Origin: Saksenaea vasiformis B4078
Taxonomy: Eukaryota; Mucoromycota; Mucoromycetes; Mucorales; Saksenaeaceae
Reading direction: 5' to 3'
DNA length: 64,000 nt
Assembly: GCA_000697055.1 (NCBI GenBank)
Contig: JNDT01002373.1
Span: 1-64,000 of the forward strand
Shown: positions 1-11,405 of the stretch, piece after piece
Position numbering within the stretch: the first letter of the stretch is position 1
Layout of the letters: the number at the start of each line of letters is the position of its first letter
Made by a program: the position numbers and the translations under genes
Notes under the pieces: generated by a model
What the model was told of the DNA's origin: nothing
What the model saw: the letters and a program-made list of their open reading frames with translations, nothing else
Databases searched by the model: none

Positions 1-430
1 AGGAGGTTAAAGAGAACAGGGCCTAAGAAAAAAAGGAAGGAGATTTGTGCGTTCCTTTAAGTATAGATTATTTTGGGTGGCACATGTTCTTATCGTGAGA
101 CATTTTTACTGCTTTCCGATGGGATACTGAAAAACCCATCACTAAAGCACCTCAATTCAAAAGCAATGTTCTTGCTTCCATGGAACATCTTACTTGCCTT
201 GAGACATTCTTACTGCTTCCAATAGGACACTGGGAACCCATCACTGAAGCACTGTAATGCAAAACTGGGGTTATCCAGGGCGAACTATTCCTCAGATTAA
301 CGCAAAATGAATAACTTCTCAGCACCAAGACGTATCGCCTTCCAGTGCAAAATGAACTTCGGCTTGAGCGTAAAAAGGCATCTGGTTGACGCAAACATTT
401 ATCTCAAATCTATTATTCTTATCAGAGTCG
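1..430. repeat. Dispersed repeat R1 (right-hand part of the R family)
   Basis: This stretch aligns by eye with 13325-13745 (R3). Shared landmarks, in the same order, are a ttaaagagaacag block, an A-rich run, ttattttgggtgg, acatttttactgc, catcactgaag, aactattc, a gacgcaaa block and finally a gcgtaaaa...gttgacgcaaac block. Inside it, a unit of about 80 bases (gagacattnttactgctt...cccatcac.gaagcac) appears twice in degenerate form. Only the right portion lies in the window; the left part may be outside it. No coding capacity is evident. Confidence 0.75.
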
Positions 431-1788
431 CGATAGGCTACATACCCATCCACTTAGCGTACTTACTTTGTATCAACTCATTTTGTATTAATGCTCCTCC
501 AGTTAATGAAAAAAAAAGCAAACAAAGTTTATATCAACAAAATTTTCTCTGCTTATCTCAAGCCCTCCAAAAGGTCTTCCCAAAGGTTTCTCTTTTTTTC
601 TATTTTGAGCACGCCTCTTCAAATATCGTTGACAATAACGACATTATTCCACTTTACTTCCACCTTTTTCCTTCTACAAGATTTACCGCTTACTCAAGTC
701 ATCGTATCTATTTAAATCATGTATCATACTCACTTAAATCGAGATTTCCTACAATTGGCATCACTCAAACAATGCTTTCCTGTATCTCACCAACTGTCAC
801 TGCAATCAAATTTCCGTTAAGAGGGTGCTTGGAGATATCTCCATTATATACAGCACAGTAAACCCTTATAGGACACTGATTGAAGATCCACTTCTCAACC
901 TATGCCACAAGATATCAGTCATATGGCTGCTGTGATGGTGGTGAATGGTGTGATGGTGTGATGCGGTGTGATGGTGAAATGCGGTGTCAACCTAATGAAA
1001 TTTAATTGCGGGGTGCTCCCGAAACTCAGTCATGCGGAGATGGCGATCGCAAAACGCATTGGTTCCGAATTGAATAAGGAAATCACTGAAGGTAAATGAT
1101 CACTTGAAGGAATAAGGGTGGTAGATATAGTTACATAGTCCCGTTTGTTCAACTGCTTGTGCGTATAAAACTGTTGACTCTAAAAAAAAAGCGACAGCTT
1201 GTAATTCAAGATAGCAGGCGTCCGGTGGACTTTGCACATGGACTAGCTGTTCCCAAAACCGTAGTCTTGCAAACTATGCGCATCTCGCGTTTATATCAGT
1301 AAATATCGTACCAAGTTCAATTATTTTATGAGAATCTTCAAAGCTGAAAATGGTGGAAGTTGCGCAAGCCTTGAATGTAAGCCTAGGCGATCTGATCAAC
1401 GATTTGCTGAAGGGCTAGAAATCGAAATGACTCATTTGTTGCTGTGAAGCGGAGGCTGAATCATAACTCGTTGGACAGATGTAGGATCACTTTGAAAAAA
1501 AAATTTGATAAAGGAAGATGCTTTACAGCAATACGTATTCAATGGCACTGCTTCTATCCATTCGCAACGAGGTCAGTTTACAACTGGTATCTTGACAACA
1601 CTCGCTTTGTTTGTGTCAAGGAGCTCACGTGCGCATTGGATACGATTACGCTGCTCGATATCCAATAAAAATGCTGTATCGTCTGCGTCACAAGCACTCA
1701 TACTTCAGAATCAAATATCCTTAAAAGGATCGACGAGAAACGAGCCGGTTTTTCTTCCTCCCCCCACTCTACCTTTTACTTCCTCACT
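431..1788. other. Intergenic, no supported gene
   Basis: About 1.35 kb between repeat R1 and ILV6. It holds a short degenerate minisatellite built on tgtgatggtg near 931-985. Two short coding-like patches occur on the plus strand, at about 1006-1095 (ending before a possible gtaaat donor) and about 1326-1420 (a Val-Ala-Gln-Ala-Leu helix-like stretch ending in a stop). I could not join them into a gene or recognise a family, so they may be remnants of a degraded gene. The final 50 bases before ILV6 are pyrimidine-rich, as expected for a fungal promoter or 5' UTR. Confidence 0.5.
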
Positions 1789-2924
1789 ATGCTGCTGCGC
1801 GGCCTCACGACGGCGCTCCCTCGTGGACTTGTAAGCATGGAAACCAGTAACTTTTCTAGATTTCTCAACGTACACTTTGACTACTTTAGCCGTTACACTC
1901 TTGCCGTTTTATGTCGACACGGACGGCATCGGCTACATCAGCCATGTCATTCAAGAAACACATACGTCAACGCAGGTTTGGTCCTGTACCTGTCGTCCCA
2001 GAACCTACCGTCGAAGACGCAGTGACAAACATCCTCTACAACACACCAACACCAAGCGCACTACCCGAGACACGCCATATCTTGAATTGCTTGGTGCAAA
2101 ACGAACCCGGTGTCCTCAGTCGAGTTTCTGGTGTACTGGCGGCCCGAGGATTTAATATCGAATCGTTAGTTGTGGCTAACACAGAGGTGGCTGATCTCAG
2201 TCGAATGACAATTGTGTTCAATGGCCGCAACGTGCAAATTGAACAGGCTAGACGTCAACTGGAGGACTTGGTAAGGTTTATAATAATAATGGATGTTTCG
2301 TTGATTGGTTGACCGACTGTTTATCTGATATTTGCAGGTACCTGTATGGGCAGTTTTGGACTATACAAAGACCAAGTTGATTGAGCGTGAGTTACTGTTA
2401 ATCAAGGTGTCCATTTTGGGACCAGAACATCTCCATGAGCAGCTACCTACTGCTAAATTCGACGAGGGTACGGAGTTTGAGGATGAGAAGCTGTCTAACT
2501 ATGAGGTAAAGAAGCAAGTAATTTAGTTGAAAGATCGCTAACAGGTATGGAACTAGGAACATGCGACACACGCACCTTCGGAGACACTGCGTGAAACGTT
2601 CTCCCATCTAAGAGCTTTGACGGAATTGACTCGCTTGTTCGATGGAAAAGTCGTCGATGTCTCGTCTGATTCCGTTGTCATCGAACTGTGTGCAAAGCCT
2701 AGCCGTTTGACTTCTTTCATGAGGCTATGCAAACCTTTTGGCATTCTTGAATCATCTAGAACAGGTATTGTATTTCGCAAGTCTTTTTTCACAGCGAACT
2801 AAACGTAATGATAGGCGTCATGGCTATGCCTCGTTCTCCCGTTCACGACCACTATGAACCTCAAACAGAACATTCCTATGAAGATAGTGAAGCAGTTGAT
2901 GCTACCATGCTTCCCCCTGGATAA
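1789..2924 (+). CDS. ILV6: Acetolactate synthase regulatory (small) subunit, mitochondrial
   Basis: Regulatory subunit of acetohydroxyacid synthase. It activates the catalytic subunit Ilv2 and confers valine feedback inhibition in branched-chain amino acid synthesis in mitochondria. Predicted exons: 1789-1830, 1890-2270, 2338-2505, 2557-2764, 2815-2924; all junctions keep frame. The N-terminus (MLLRGLTTALPRG, then an Arg/Ser/Thr-rich stretch) looks like a mitochondrial presequence. An ACT domain follows, with the family signature LVQNEPGVLSRVSGVLAARG and the FNIESL motif. The C-terminal regulatory half contains a LTRLFDGKVVDV block, a KPSR block and the family ending RTGVMAMPRSP. The acceptor of intron 3 is placed at 2556, because the nearer AG at 2544 would bring in a stop. 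Length (about 300 aa) fits fungal Ilv6. Confidence 0.95.
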
Positions 2925-3830
2925 AGAAGAATTCACTTGTACATTTTTTTCACACTTTCTTCCCCCCATATACATGAGCAATGACTTTCTAATATTTGCT
3001 GTAACATGATTGTCAAGACGGACATGAGTGAAATGAACGCAAATCTATGCCTGCATTAAGTTCGACGCGGTTTTGATGTCATAAACTTTATCTCCTACTT
3101 TGGTAGTTGACGCTAAAATCCACAGGCTGCATGTTACTGCGAAACGCCACTTTTTTCAGACAAGCCTTATTGGGCTTAGCATGAGGGATTGATACCGAAA
3201 AGTTTTCTGTGTTCCGTCGCTCCAACAATGGAAAGTAGATAAAGGCAGAAAACTTGCCGGTGTCACACAACAGAACCGCTTTGATAGCAAACCCACGCGT
3301 TCGGTGTATTTAATGTGGAATATGCTCAGCCTTTGTAACCACGGTTCTTTGACATTGTAATATACGGCAAACAACAAGTAAAGGGGTCCAGTTACCGAGA
3401 CCAATTCATGTTAAACCTATTTGCCACTTTTGGGAAGAAAGGAGCAAGCTTAACCTGACTAAACTGATGATTACCAATGTCAATTCCTGGAGTGTTCTCC
3501 GCTGAGCATTTGCACCTTAAAGGTGACACGAAGAAATAATTAAAAAGTAGAAAAAAGAAAAGGTAGACTGATAGTCGTGGTTTCCTTTCGCTACGCATAT
3601 GTTTTCTGGAATACGATTGTAACCAAGACCTATCTCAAAAGAGGAAGCGAGTAAACCTAAACGAAAGCATTTGCACCCGGGACATTCGGTGTTATTTTTT
3701 CCGCGGAGATCGATCGCTCGCTGAAGCTTCTTGCCAAGGCGGTCTCTTCATTGAGCTACAGATAATTTAAAAGCGTAATTGTATCGCGTGATAGCTCTTC
3801 TTTCAATCTTCCTTTTTTCCAATTTTTGTG
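2925..3830. other. Intergenic, nothing recognised
   Basis: About 0.9 kb separating ILV6 from the glycosyltransferase gene. Several short frames exist on the minus strand, but none shows family motifs or plausible splice partners. The last 150 bases contain pyrimidine-rich runs that fit a promoter region. Confidence 0.5.
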
Positions 3831-4916
3831 ATGGAATTACGGAAACATCGTCTATACTACTGCATCTGGCTGGTGGTTATCATCTTCAATGCCAGTCTCG
3901 GTATTTATTACATGACTCGCCGTCAAAGCGGTGCGACGGTTACGATTATCGATGGCACGAAAAACCATGTGGCGACAGCGATAACCGAACAGCACGGCAA
4001 TAAAACGATAACTGACCCGCGTGGCAGTACAGCGGCAACTGAACAAGACAACAAGACAACACAAGCAGCTGCACAATGGACCCCGAAAACTTATGAGAAA
4101 CCAGACAGTACTATCGTGGATGCTATCGAACGTAATATTATTCTGGATCCGTATAGCGATAGCCGTGTGCTACTCATTGCTGTTGTTAATAGCGGAATGC
4201 TTGATTACACTCTCAATTGGATTGCGTCTCTCGAGAAGACTCACCACGAAAAATTTTTGATATTTGCTATCGATGAGGCTCTTGCAGATGTTCTGATTAA
4301 ACATGGTTACGGGGACCACGTCGTACGTATCCCGACCTCGTGGTTCCATGTGGCTTTAGCATCAGATTTTGCAAAGTGGAAGAGTGAAGCCTATCGACCG
4401 ATCACCCATGCCAAGTCCCTGGTGGTCGAACGCTTGCTTTATCTCGGAGTCACCGTCTGGTTCTCAGACGTAGACATTGTAATCACCAGTCCGCATATCG
4501 GTGATGTTATGTTACAGAAGATGGCCAGTAGGCCAAACACCCATATGGCTTTTACGCAGGAAGTCGATCACCAATCTATTAATTCAGGTTTCTATATTAT
4601 GCGTCCCGCGGATGCAAGTAAACAACTGATGCAGGTCGTTATTAAGCGGCAGGACAAAACAACCTCCGAAACCCAACAAAAGATCATGAACCGCGCCATC
4701 CATCAGATTTTCCCTGCAGATTACCAGAAACGACCTATTTTGCTACTCGACATGCTTTTATTCCCTAACGGGAAACTATACTTTGACCGAAAACTGCCAA
4801 ATCGGCTGGGGTTTAAGCCTCTCATGATACATGCAAACTACCGCGTCGGCGACGAGAAAAAGAAGACACTAGAGAAGGCTGGCCTATGGTACTTAAACGA
4901 TGCACGGTCGCGCTGA
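3831..4916 (+). CDS. Type II membrane nucleotide-diphospho-sugar transferase (PF03407/GT77-like)
   Basis: Intronless frame of 361 aa starting at the ATG at 3831. It has a short basic cytoplasmic tail, a single signal-anchor helix (about residues 9-25, CIWLVVIIFNASLGIYY), a Thr/Asn-rich stem, and a catalytic domain from about residue 95. Family marks are a LLIAVVNSGMLDYTLNW-type start, the H-A-K-S-L block, the metal-binding DxD in VWFSDVDIV, and the NSGFYIMRP block that shapes the acceptor site. This arrangement is typical of Golgi enzymes adding a hexose or pentose to glycoproteins or wall polysaccharides. Donor and linkage cannot be read from the sequence. Repeat R2 lies directly downstream. 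Confidence 0.8.
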   Translation: MELRKHRLYYCIWLVVIIFNASLGIYYMTRRQSGATVTIIDGTKNHVATAITEQHGNKTITDPRGSTAATEQDNKTTQAAAQWTPKTYEKPDSTIVDAIERNIILDPYSDSRVLLIAVVNSGMLDYTLNWIASLEKTHHEKFLIFAIDEALADVLIKHGYGDHVVRIPTSWFHVALASDFAKWKSEAYRPITHAKSLVVERLLYLGVTVWFSDVDIVITSPHIGDVMLQKMASRPNTHMAFTQEVDHQSINSGFYIMRPADASKQLMQVVIKRQDKTTSETQQKIMNRAIHQIFPADYQKRPILLLDMLLFPNGKLYFDRKLPNRLGFKPLMIHANYRVGDEKKKTLEKAGLWYLNDARSR

Positions 4917-4989
4917 ACACCTCCTACAAATGAAACATTCCTTTTTATGTCATAACATTCATATCCTGCACACAGAAAACTCAAATAGA

Positions 4990-5230
4990 TCATACAACCG
5001 TTTTTATTAAATCCCTTTTTACGTTACTTTAAATAAACCTCGCGTCTTTGAAGAGCCTAGCTGGCACTAAAGAAAAATGAATATGCGATCGCTATTACAT
5101 CAAGTTTTTGTCAAACGATCAATCAACTTACATGAAGTTGGTCTCTTCAGTCGGCGCCTAATTTATTCGTGCATCATGGAAGACTCCAGAGCGCAGAGAT
5201 CATCATGGAAGTAGGAAAGTTCCTATAAAT
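4990..5230. repeat. Dispersed repeat R2 (left-hand part of the R family)
   Basis: Matches the left ends of R3 (from about 12778) and R4 (from about 20838): gtttttatta, ctttttacgttac, taaataaacctcgcgtct, gaagagcc, actaaagaa, gaatatgcg, then atcaacttacatgaa and aatttattc. Only the first ~240 bases of the family are present. It sits between two genes in the 443-base gap before the UTP18 stop; the rest of that gap shows nothing else. Confidence 0.75.
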
Positions 5231-5359
5231 GTATTTAACAGTTTCTGAGATAATCTTTTGGGCAAAACAGACATGTATTGGTGATTTATCTCTACAGTCC
5301 TAGTAAAATTATTGGAGTTACTTTGTTCTGTATCCGAGCGATGACAGTTTTATTTTCTA

Positions 5360-7256
5360 TTACAATGCATAATGTTTTAATCCGTACAGCAGAACACGGC
5401 CCTTTGCGTTTCCAATCGCCAGGTAATCGCTGTTTGGAGAAAAGTCGAATGATGTCACGTAGCCTAAAGGCGTTTTATCTGTTGGCCACGAGCTATAGAC
5501 AGTACAGGATGGGAGGTGGACAAGCTTAAATGCATCTCGCTTTCGATGACTGCTGATTGCCATAAGCTGCGAATCATGGTTGAATTTGATGTTTGAAATG
5601 TGTGTTGTTAAGTTGCCAATAGCCTTTAGCGGTTTCGGTTTGGAGATATTTGGTTCCAACACTGACCGATCATAAAGATTGACAACACCGGTAGATGCTC
5701 TGAAGTGATTTCATGAGTACAGGGGAATAGAACATTTCCAAGACAGACTTACCCAGTCGCGTAATATCTTTCATCATGACTTACTCGCACCACGCTTGGA
5801 TTGAAGGCACCGTCATCAACCCATCGCTTCACACATTCTCGCTGTCCAATATCCCATTGATATACTTCTCCTTCAGCACCAATGCTGAAAAGATATTTAC
5901 CGTCTGACGACCAATCGACGCTCTCGACCGTTCGATTCATCTTCAGATCAGCCAACCACTGCTTTGTCAAGTAACTGACGAGGATGATGTGACCATTTGT
6001 ACCCAAAAATGCAATGTAACGACCGCAGGGACTGATAGAAAACTTCTCCAACGATTTTTCGTCTTTTCCCCAAATACCAGGGCATCGATCGACCGTACCC
6101 GACTGCACATCATACAAATAGTAATGTTTTCGTCGACCTGTAACAATGATCTGATCACCGCTAGGATGGAACGCTGCGCTGTATATTGGCGTGTCTTTGA
6201 AGTAGACCGACTGAATCTTCGGGTTCACCTTGCCGTCAATCTGGAACAGTCGCAATGTTTTATCAAAACTGCTAGTTAACATGACCTGTGCATCTGGATG
6301 GAATGCTACGCTTGTAATTCCGGACTACACATGACATCGTTCAGAACGCAATCCTCAAGTTATTATTTGCTTACCTTTGCCGGTGACATCTGATTAGCAT
6401 CCTTCATTCGAACAACATCGATATGCTTGGGTGACAGCAATTGCTTCAGACCGCGTTTCTCCAAAATGCCATACGTGCTCTTTAACAAGTCAATACGTGT
6501 TTCGTCGTCCAGTTGATCCTCATCCTCATAATCTGAACCATTCTCATCATCCGAATATGCAGCCTTGCGTTTCCTGGTTTCCATTGCAGCTTCTGACGGT
6601 AACTGTGCCCATGCAGGTCGAGGGTAAATTTTCGCAAATCTAGTATCAATTAAGTATATCAACCTTCGGCTCAAATTTAAACGTACTGTTGTCGTAGTCG
6701 TCGCTCGTACTCAACACCGCTTACGATATCTTCTTCTTCTGTTTTCCGCAATTTCTTCAGTCGATCAGCACTTTTGAGGGAGATCTGTAAACGTGCATCG
6801 TCATCATCAACCCACGCTGGCTTCTGAAGATATTCCCAAGTATCTTTTGTGTCTTTTTCTTTCTCCTCGTCTTCGTCTTCCTCCTCTTCCTCCTCGTCTT
6901 CTTCGTCTTCTTCCTCGTCCTCATGCTCGTCTTTCTCGTCTTCGTCTTCTTGTTCATGCAATGGTGTCGGCGTGGAGTCCATGGTGAAAGCAGGGCCAGA
7001 GTCGAGGAAAAACAGCTTTTCAAGAAAAAAATATGAACATCTTAGCAAAACATGTAACCGATCGTACCTGATCGTCTTGAACCACATCTTCCTCGTCTTC
7101 TGCTTGAGCCGCTGAACCGTTTACATCGTCAAGCTCGCGGCCTGCCAGGTCCCACACTTCGTCAGATAAATTTCCAAACAAAGACTTCTCTAATTCTTTC
7201 TCCTCGACATCTTTCGGGACGCTGCTGGTCTTCTGCTTCTTGTTTTGCGACGGCAT
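5360..7256 (-). CDS. UTP18: U3 snoRNP-associated WD40 protein Utp18
   Basis: Component of the UtpB part of the small-subunit processome; acts in nucleolar 18S rRNA maturation. Exons on the minus strand: 7068-7256, 6687-7015, 6375-6639, 5753-6324, 5360-5699; total 564 aa and all phases agree. Exon 1 starts MPSQNKKQK. The exon 1/2 junction creates the conserved LFFLDSG block. A very acidic Asp/Glu tract follows (6840-6960). The WD40 propeller begins near SGITSVAFHPD and carries SFDKTLRLFQIDGK and IQSVYFKDTPI, which are diagnostic of Utp18 rather than of WD40 proteins in general. The last blade reads FSPNSDYLAIGNAKGRV and the protein ends LKHYAL. The end at 5360 follows repeat R2. Confidence 0.95.
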
Positions 7257-7973
7257 GACTTGAGTTTGGCACGCCTGAGAGGAAGGTACGATTTTTGACA
7301 CCAGAGAATGGCTTGGCGATAGCAAGTCACAAACCGCAAAGCCACTTTCCTGGTGCATGAACGACTGGTGTCTGTTGCTGTCAACTCGAGGTGACTTTGA
7401 AAACATCAAACTTTTACAGTCGCGCAAGATGCGATTAGAGAAAAAGATAGTAGTGATATATTCACTAACTGAAACAGATAGTCAAGTCCTTCAAAAGTAT
7501 CACAGGCGATCTGGCCACCTCTCTAGCAGGTTTGGCCTCCGATCCCGAGATTATTTCTCTCAACTTTCTCATCTGAAGGATAGTCTGAGAGAGTCTTGAA
7601 TACAATTTCGAATAACTGTAACGGTATTTTTTACGAGAAAACACTAGTTGAATTCCCGAGAAGAATCTCGTTTCAGAGTTGTAGAATAGCCCGCCGCTTC
7701 GAAAAGCGCTGGTTGGAGATTCCTTTTGGGTCTTTTTATCTCACCAACCGTTTCATTTCACGGTACGCTACTTGTTGCATTCTCTAGCAACAGACACGAA
7801 CACGTAGTTGAAGAGGAACTACGTGTTTTGCTTTAGTAACACTTCAGTCTCCGTCGCAGCGCAAAATCTTAGTAATGGTAACACAATGTCAGCCAGGGAA
7901 ACGTTTTGAGTGTAATAATAGTGGTATTGTAAATTATCCACAAGAGAAATATAGCTTTTCTTTTTTTTTTTTT
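7257..7973. other. Intergenic (UTP18 5' side, APT1 3' side)
   Basis: About 0.7 kb between the UTP18 start codon and the APT1 stop codon, both on the minus strand. It would hold the UTP18 promoter and the APT1 terminator region. A T-run lies at 7959-7974. No open frame with recognisable content. Confidence 0.5.
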
Positions 7974-8658
7974 TTACAATTTGATCAAAGAGTAGACGGG
8001 GGCGTCCAATTTTGCTGCAGCATTCATGCCAACCAATTCCATCAAAAACACGTATTCCACGGTGAGACCTCCGCACTTCTTCACCAATTCACCAGCAGCA
8101 CCTGCAGAGCCACCGGTAGCAACCAAATCATCAATGATAATGACACGAGCACCAGCCTTCATAGAGCTCTTTTGCATCTCAAAGACATCCTACAGCACTT
8201 TTGCTCAGTGTCAAAGTTGGACCATACACTCTATCTTACCTCGCCATATTCCTTTTCATAGACAGCAGAGACACAGTCACCAGGGAGCTTGCCCTGCTTT
8301 CGGACGGGCACGAAAGCGGCACCCAAACGAAGGGCGACCATAGGACCAAACAGGAAACCACGGGCATCAAGACCTGTGCAATGTTATCAGCTTATTTCCT
8401 TTTCCGTTGCAAACAACTTCTTACCAACTACAACGTCAATCTTCTCGGAGTGAGTAGCGTTGATATGGTGGACAATGTTGGAAATCAACGCCTCGACAGC
8501 AGTGGGGTCCTGGAAGACAGGGAACATGTCCTTGAAGGGGATTCCCTTGAAATTCGGGTTTCAGTAACCTCCAATCAGAAGCCGAAATTTACCTTCTTGG
8601 GGAAGTCAGGGTGGGTTGCAAGAAGGCTCTTGATGCGTTCGACGTCGTAGTTGGACAT
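7974..8658 (-). CDS. APT1: Adenine phosphoribosyltransferase
   Basis: Purine salvage enzyme converting adenine and PRPP to AMP. Exons on the minus strand: 8593-8658, 8425-8545, 8240-8373, 7974-8189, giving 178 aa, the usual APRT length. The start [13 protein letters not shown] leads into [17 protein letters not shown], the APRT N-terminal signature formed across intron 1. [11 protein letters not shown] is formed across intron 2. The PRPP-binding loop is [19 protein letters not shown]-rich run follows the stop. Gene order with UTP18 on the same strand suggests no functional link. Confidence 0.96.
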
Positions 8659-11405
8659 TGTACCAAAAAAAAGGAAGAGAAGCGGCCTTTTTTTTCTGTC
8701 AAAGCTTTAGACTTTCACAGAAAGCAGTCCTATTGCGACACCACCTCCTGCGAAGCGCCGCTTGAAAGCTATTGAGCAACAGAAGTCGATGCAAAGACAA
8801 AAAGATGTGCCACAATTCCAAAAAGTCAATAAACGCATGACAATTTCCCAAATCAAATGGGAAAAAGACTGAAAAAGGCTTTGTCTTCCCAATTCTAACA
8901 AGGCGAGATCAGGGACCTATGAATTGACAAGGGACATCCAGGTACCGGGCACTGCATTCAAGGTTATCCTGTGTTGCCTCTGCACAAGTACTTTTCCTTT
9001 TACGTTAAGATAGGGCTAATTTCTTTACTGACAAAATGTGATGGAAGACTGATCTTTCCTTGTTTGTCATGTAGACAGGATAGTTCATCCATTCTGTAAC
9101 TTGGTTGCATGATCTCTGTACCAGGACACCACAACCGTGGATAGCTTTTAGTCACGCTCGGTATCACTGATCTTCCATAATAGACTGGATAGTATTGTAT
9201 TGTTTCAAATTCTTCAAGCGCATAACCGCCTTGTCACCAGGGTCGCCCTAACGACGGCGCTACCCGTTCAGGATGCGGGTGCGACCTTTGTCACACAGGA
9301 TTAAGTTGGTATAAGAAGCACGCATTGTGATCGCTTACTAACCTCTTTCCACAGCTAAAGCTTGCCTCTCCACGGGATGTTGACCGGAGAGGGATGGTCG
9401 ACCTATTTCCTTCAAAGGGCGATGAAAGAGACCAACTAATGCTGTCACTTTGTATCCTAAAACGTGATGCCTCTAAGAAGCCGTCGTTCAAATATTCCTC
9501 TTGGATACTTTATCCAAACAAGCTACTGCCCTGGCTTCCCTTCAGACAGACATTTTCTGCACTAAATGTTCATTGAGTTTATTGTATGTCTACATAGAAA
9601 GACAAAGTGATGGCAATAGACATGACTTGGAGGCGATCACTCACCAAAGTCGGACAGAACAAGCTGAAAGTTGTTGCTTAGTGATGAACCTTCCCTGAGA
9701 ACAGGATGTCTAAGAAGATATGTAGGTTTTCGACAAAACAAGACCAGTATAAAGGGATTGTACCACATTCTTCGTCTTTACCGCGTTAATCTTTTGAATT
9801 GTACCCATGTTTCACAAAGGGAAGATGTTCCGTCAATTCTGAAGGAAGAGCTGGAGCACAAGAATTTTTTTTTTTTACCGGGGGTTTATCCAGTCCCCCG
9901 AAGATAAGCTATTTTTTTTTTTTTTTGCTAGTGCCTATAATTGATTTCTCTGATCCAATAGTTATAAGGCGTGTTCTATTGAGGTCGGTGCCTTTCGGCA
10001 AGCGAGATAAGACACCTGTACCTATACCACTTGAATAAATAGGTACGCTACTTCCACGCGCGAGACACAGCTCGAACCAAAACAGTATTTCGGGCAGGTA
10101 TGTTTTTATTTGCAGCACACCCACGATAACGAAATCCGTACGCTGACCGTTGTTGGTCTGTGCAAGGTAAGTAGGGGCAAGACTACCACTGGCCTGGATA
10201 TCCCGCCATCCTCCAGGGTTAAGGGCAAGCTCTCGTTGTGGATTGTACTACTATAGAGGAGTTTGCCTGTTTGCTAACGGAGAGCGCTTCAGGAGATCCT
10301 TTGGCATATCATTGCATATGGCCAAGAATGGTGTTCCCGAACAGTGCTAGCGACCTAGGTGTTCTGCGTTATGTATAGATTAGTGAAATCCAGTATAGTT
10401 CCAATAAACAAAGTTGATGAGCAGCGACAGATACGCTCCTAGAATCAGCCCTGAGTTCATTGATAAGTAGTGATCTATCCTTCATAATAATATTTTCATA
10501 ATACGTTGATCCACGTATAAACTACTATTTTATACTTGAAAACTATACTGAAACGGTACTATCTTAGGCGCCATTCTGACCTTTTTCATGTATAGTTTTC
10601 CAGTACTTGAATTCAACTACAACTTTTTGCGTGGTGTACTGCCATTTCGTAATCACGGTTCTATATGTTTGATTGCTTTTACTCTTTCTCTTTTTTTTTT
10701 AACTGTAATGCTATTACAGCTTAAAATTACTGCAATGACTGGCATGTCCTTCTATAATGTCATACTCTTTAAAGTTTTCCAACAACTTCATCTCTTTTTT
10801 ATTGTTATAGCATTTCTTGTGTTGGCCAATACAATGGCCTATTAATGCACCTTTTTGCACTCTTATTTTTACTATAGGTTTTAAGGATACTACAGTGTGA
10901 CCAATTCAATTGGCTGATCCGTATCCGATCCGTCAATCCGTCAGATACAAACGGATCATCTATGCTGTACGCGGATCGGATTCGGATTGAAGGGCAATCC
11001 GATCTGCGAAGAACCCTAGTAATGAGTATGAGAAGCGCATGTCAGATTTATTTCTTCTTCAGGTCTCCGTAATATAGTCTCCCACTATCTTGTATTTCTG
11101 GTCGTGTTGTCCGCTCTTTTTATATATTTCCTTCCTCTAGACTTCCTCCAGGCTTTTTTTTTTTTTTACCTACTATTAATTACACCTTTTTTTTCGATTC
11201 CTTTCATCGATTGATTACGGAGGGTGCGTATGCTAACCAAATTCATGTTCAAGCTGCTATAGTTCAGTAATCAAGGGCTTATACATTGTATTTCCCATTG
11301 ATATAGTAGTGACACTGTCAACATGATCGTGCTACTGTGAACACCACCAAACTGGTGTGGCATTTAAATGCAAGTCGCGGAAACAGTCAGATTCACAAAT
11401 ACATT
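8659..11405. other. Gene-poor accessory stretch
   Basis: About 2.7 kb without a supported gene. A short perfect hairpin sits near 9880-9903 (cgggggttt against agtcccccg). Around 10905-11010 there is a dense cluster of gatccg/cggatc words, including an inverted pair (tccgatccg at about 10930 and cggatcgga at about 10973). Short frames near 9400-9900 may be degraded coding remnants, but I recognise no family. Homopolymer T runs occur at 9868, 9912 and 11155. Confidence 0.5.

Noticed and set aside
1006..1420. Two short coding-like patches before ILV6
   Set aside because: No splice path joins them, no start, and no family recognised; may be a remnant.
6849..7115. Plus-strand Ser-rich frame
   Set aside because: Shadow of the acidic Asp/Glu tract of UTP18 on the other strand.
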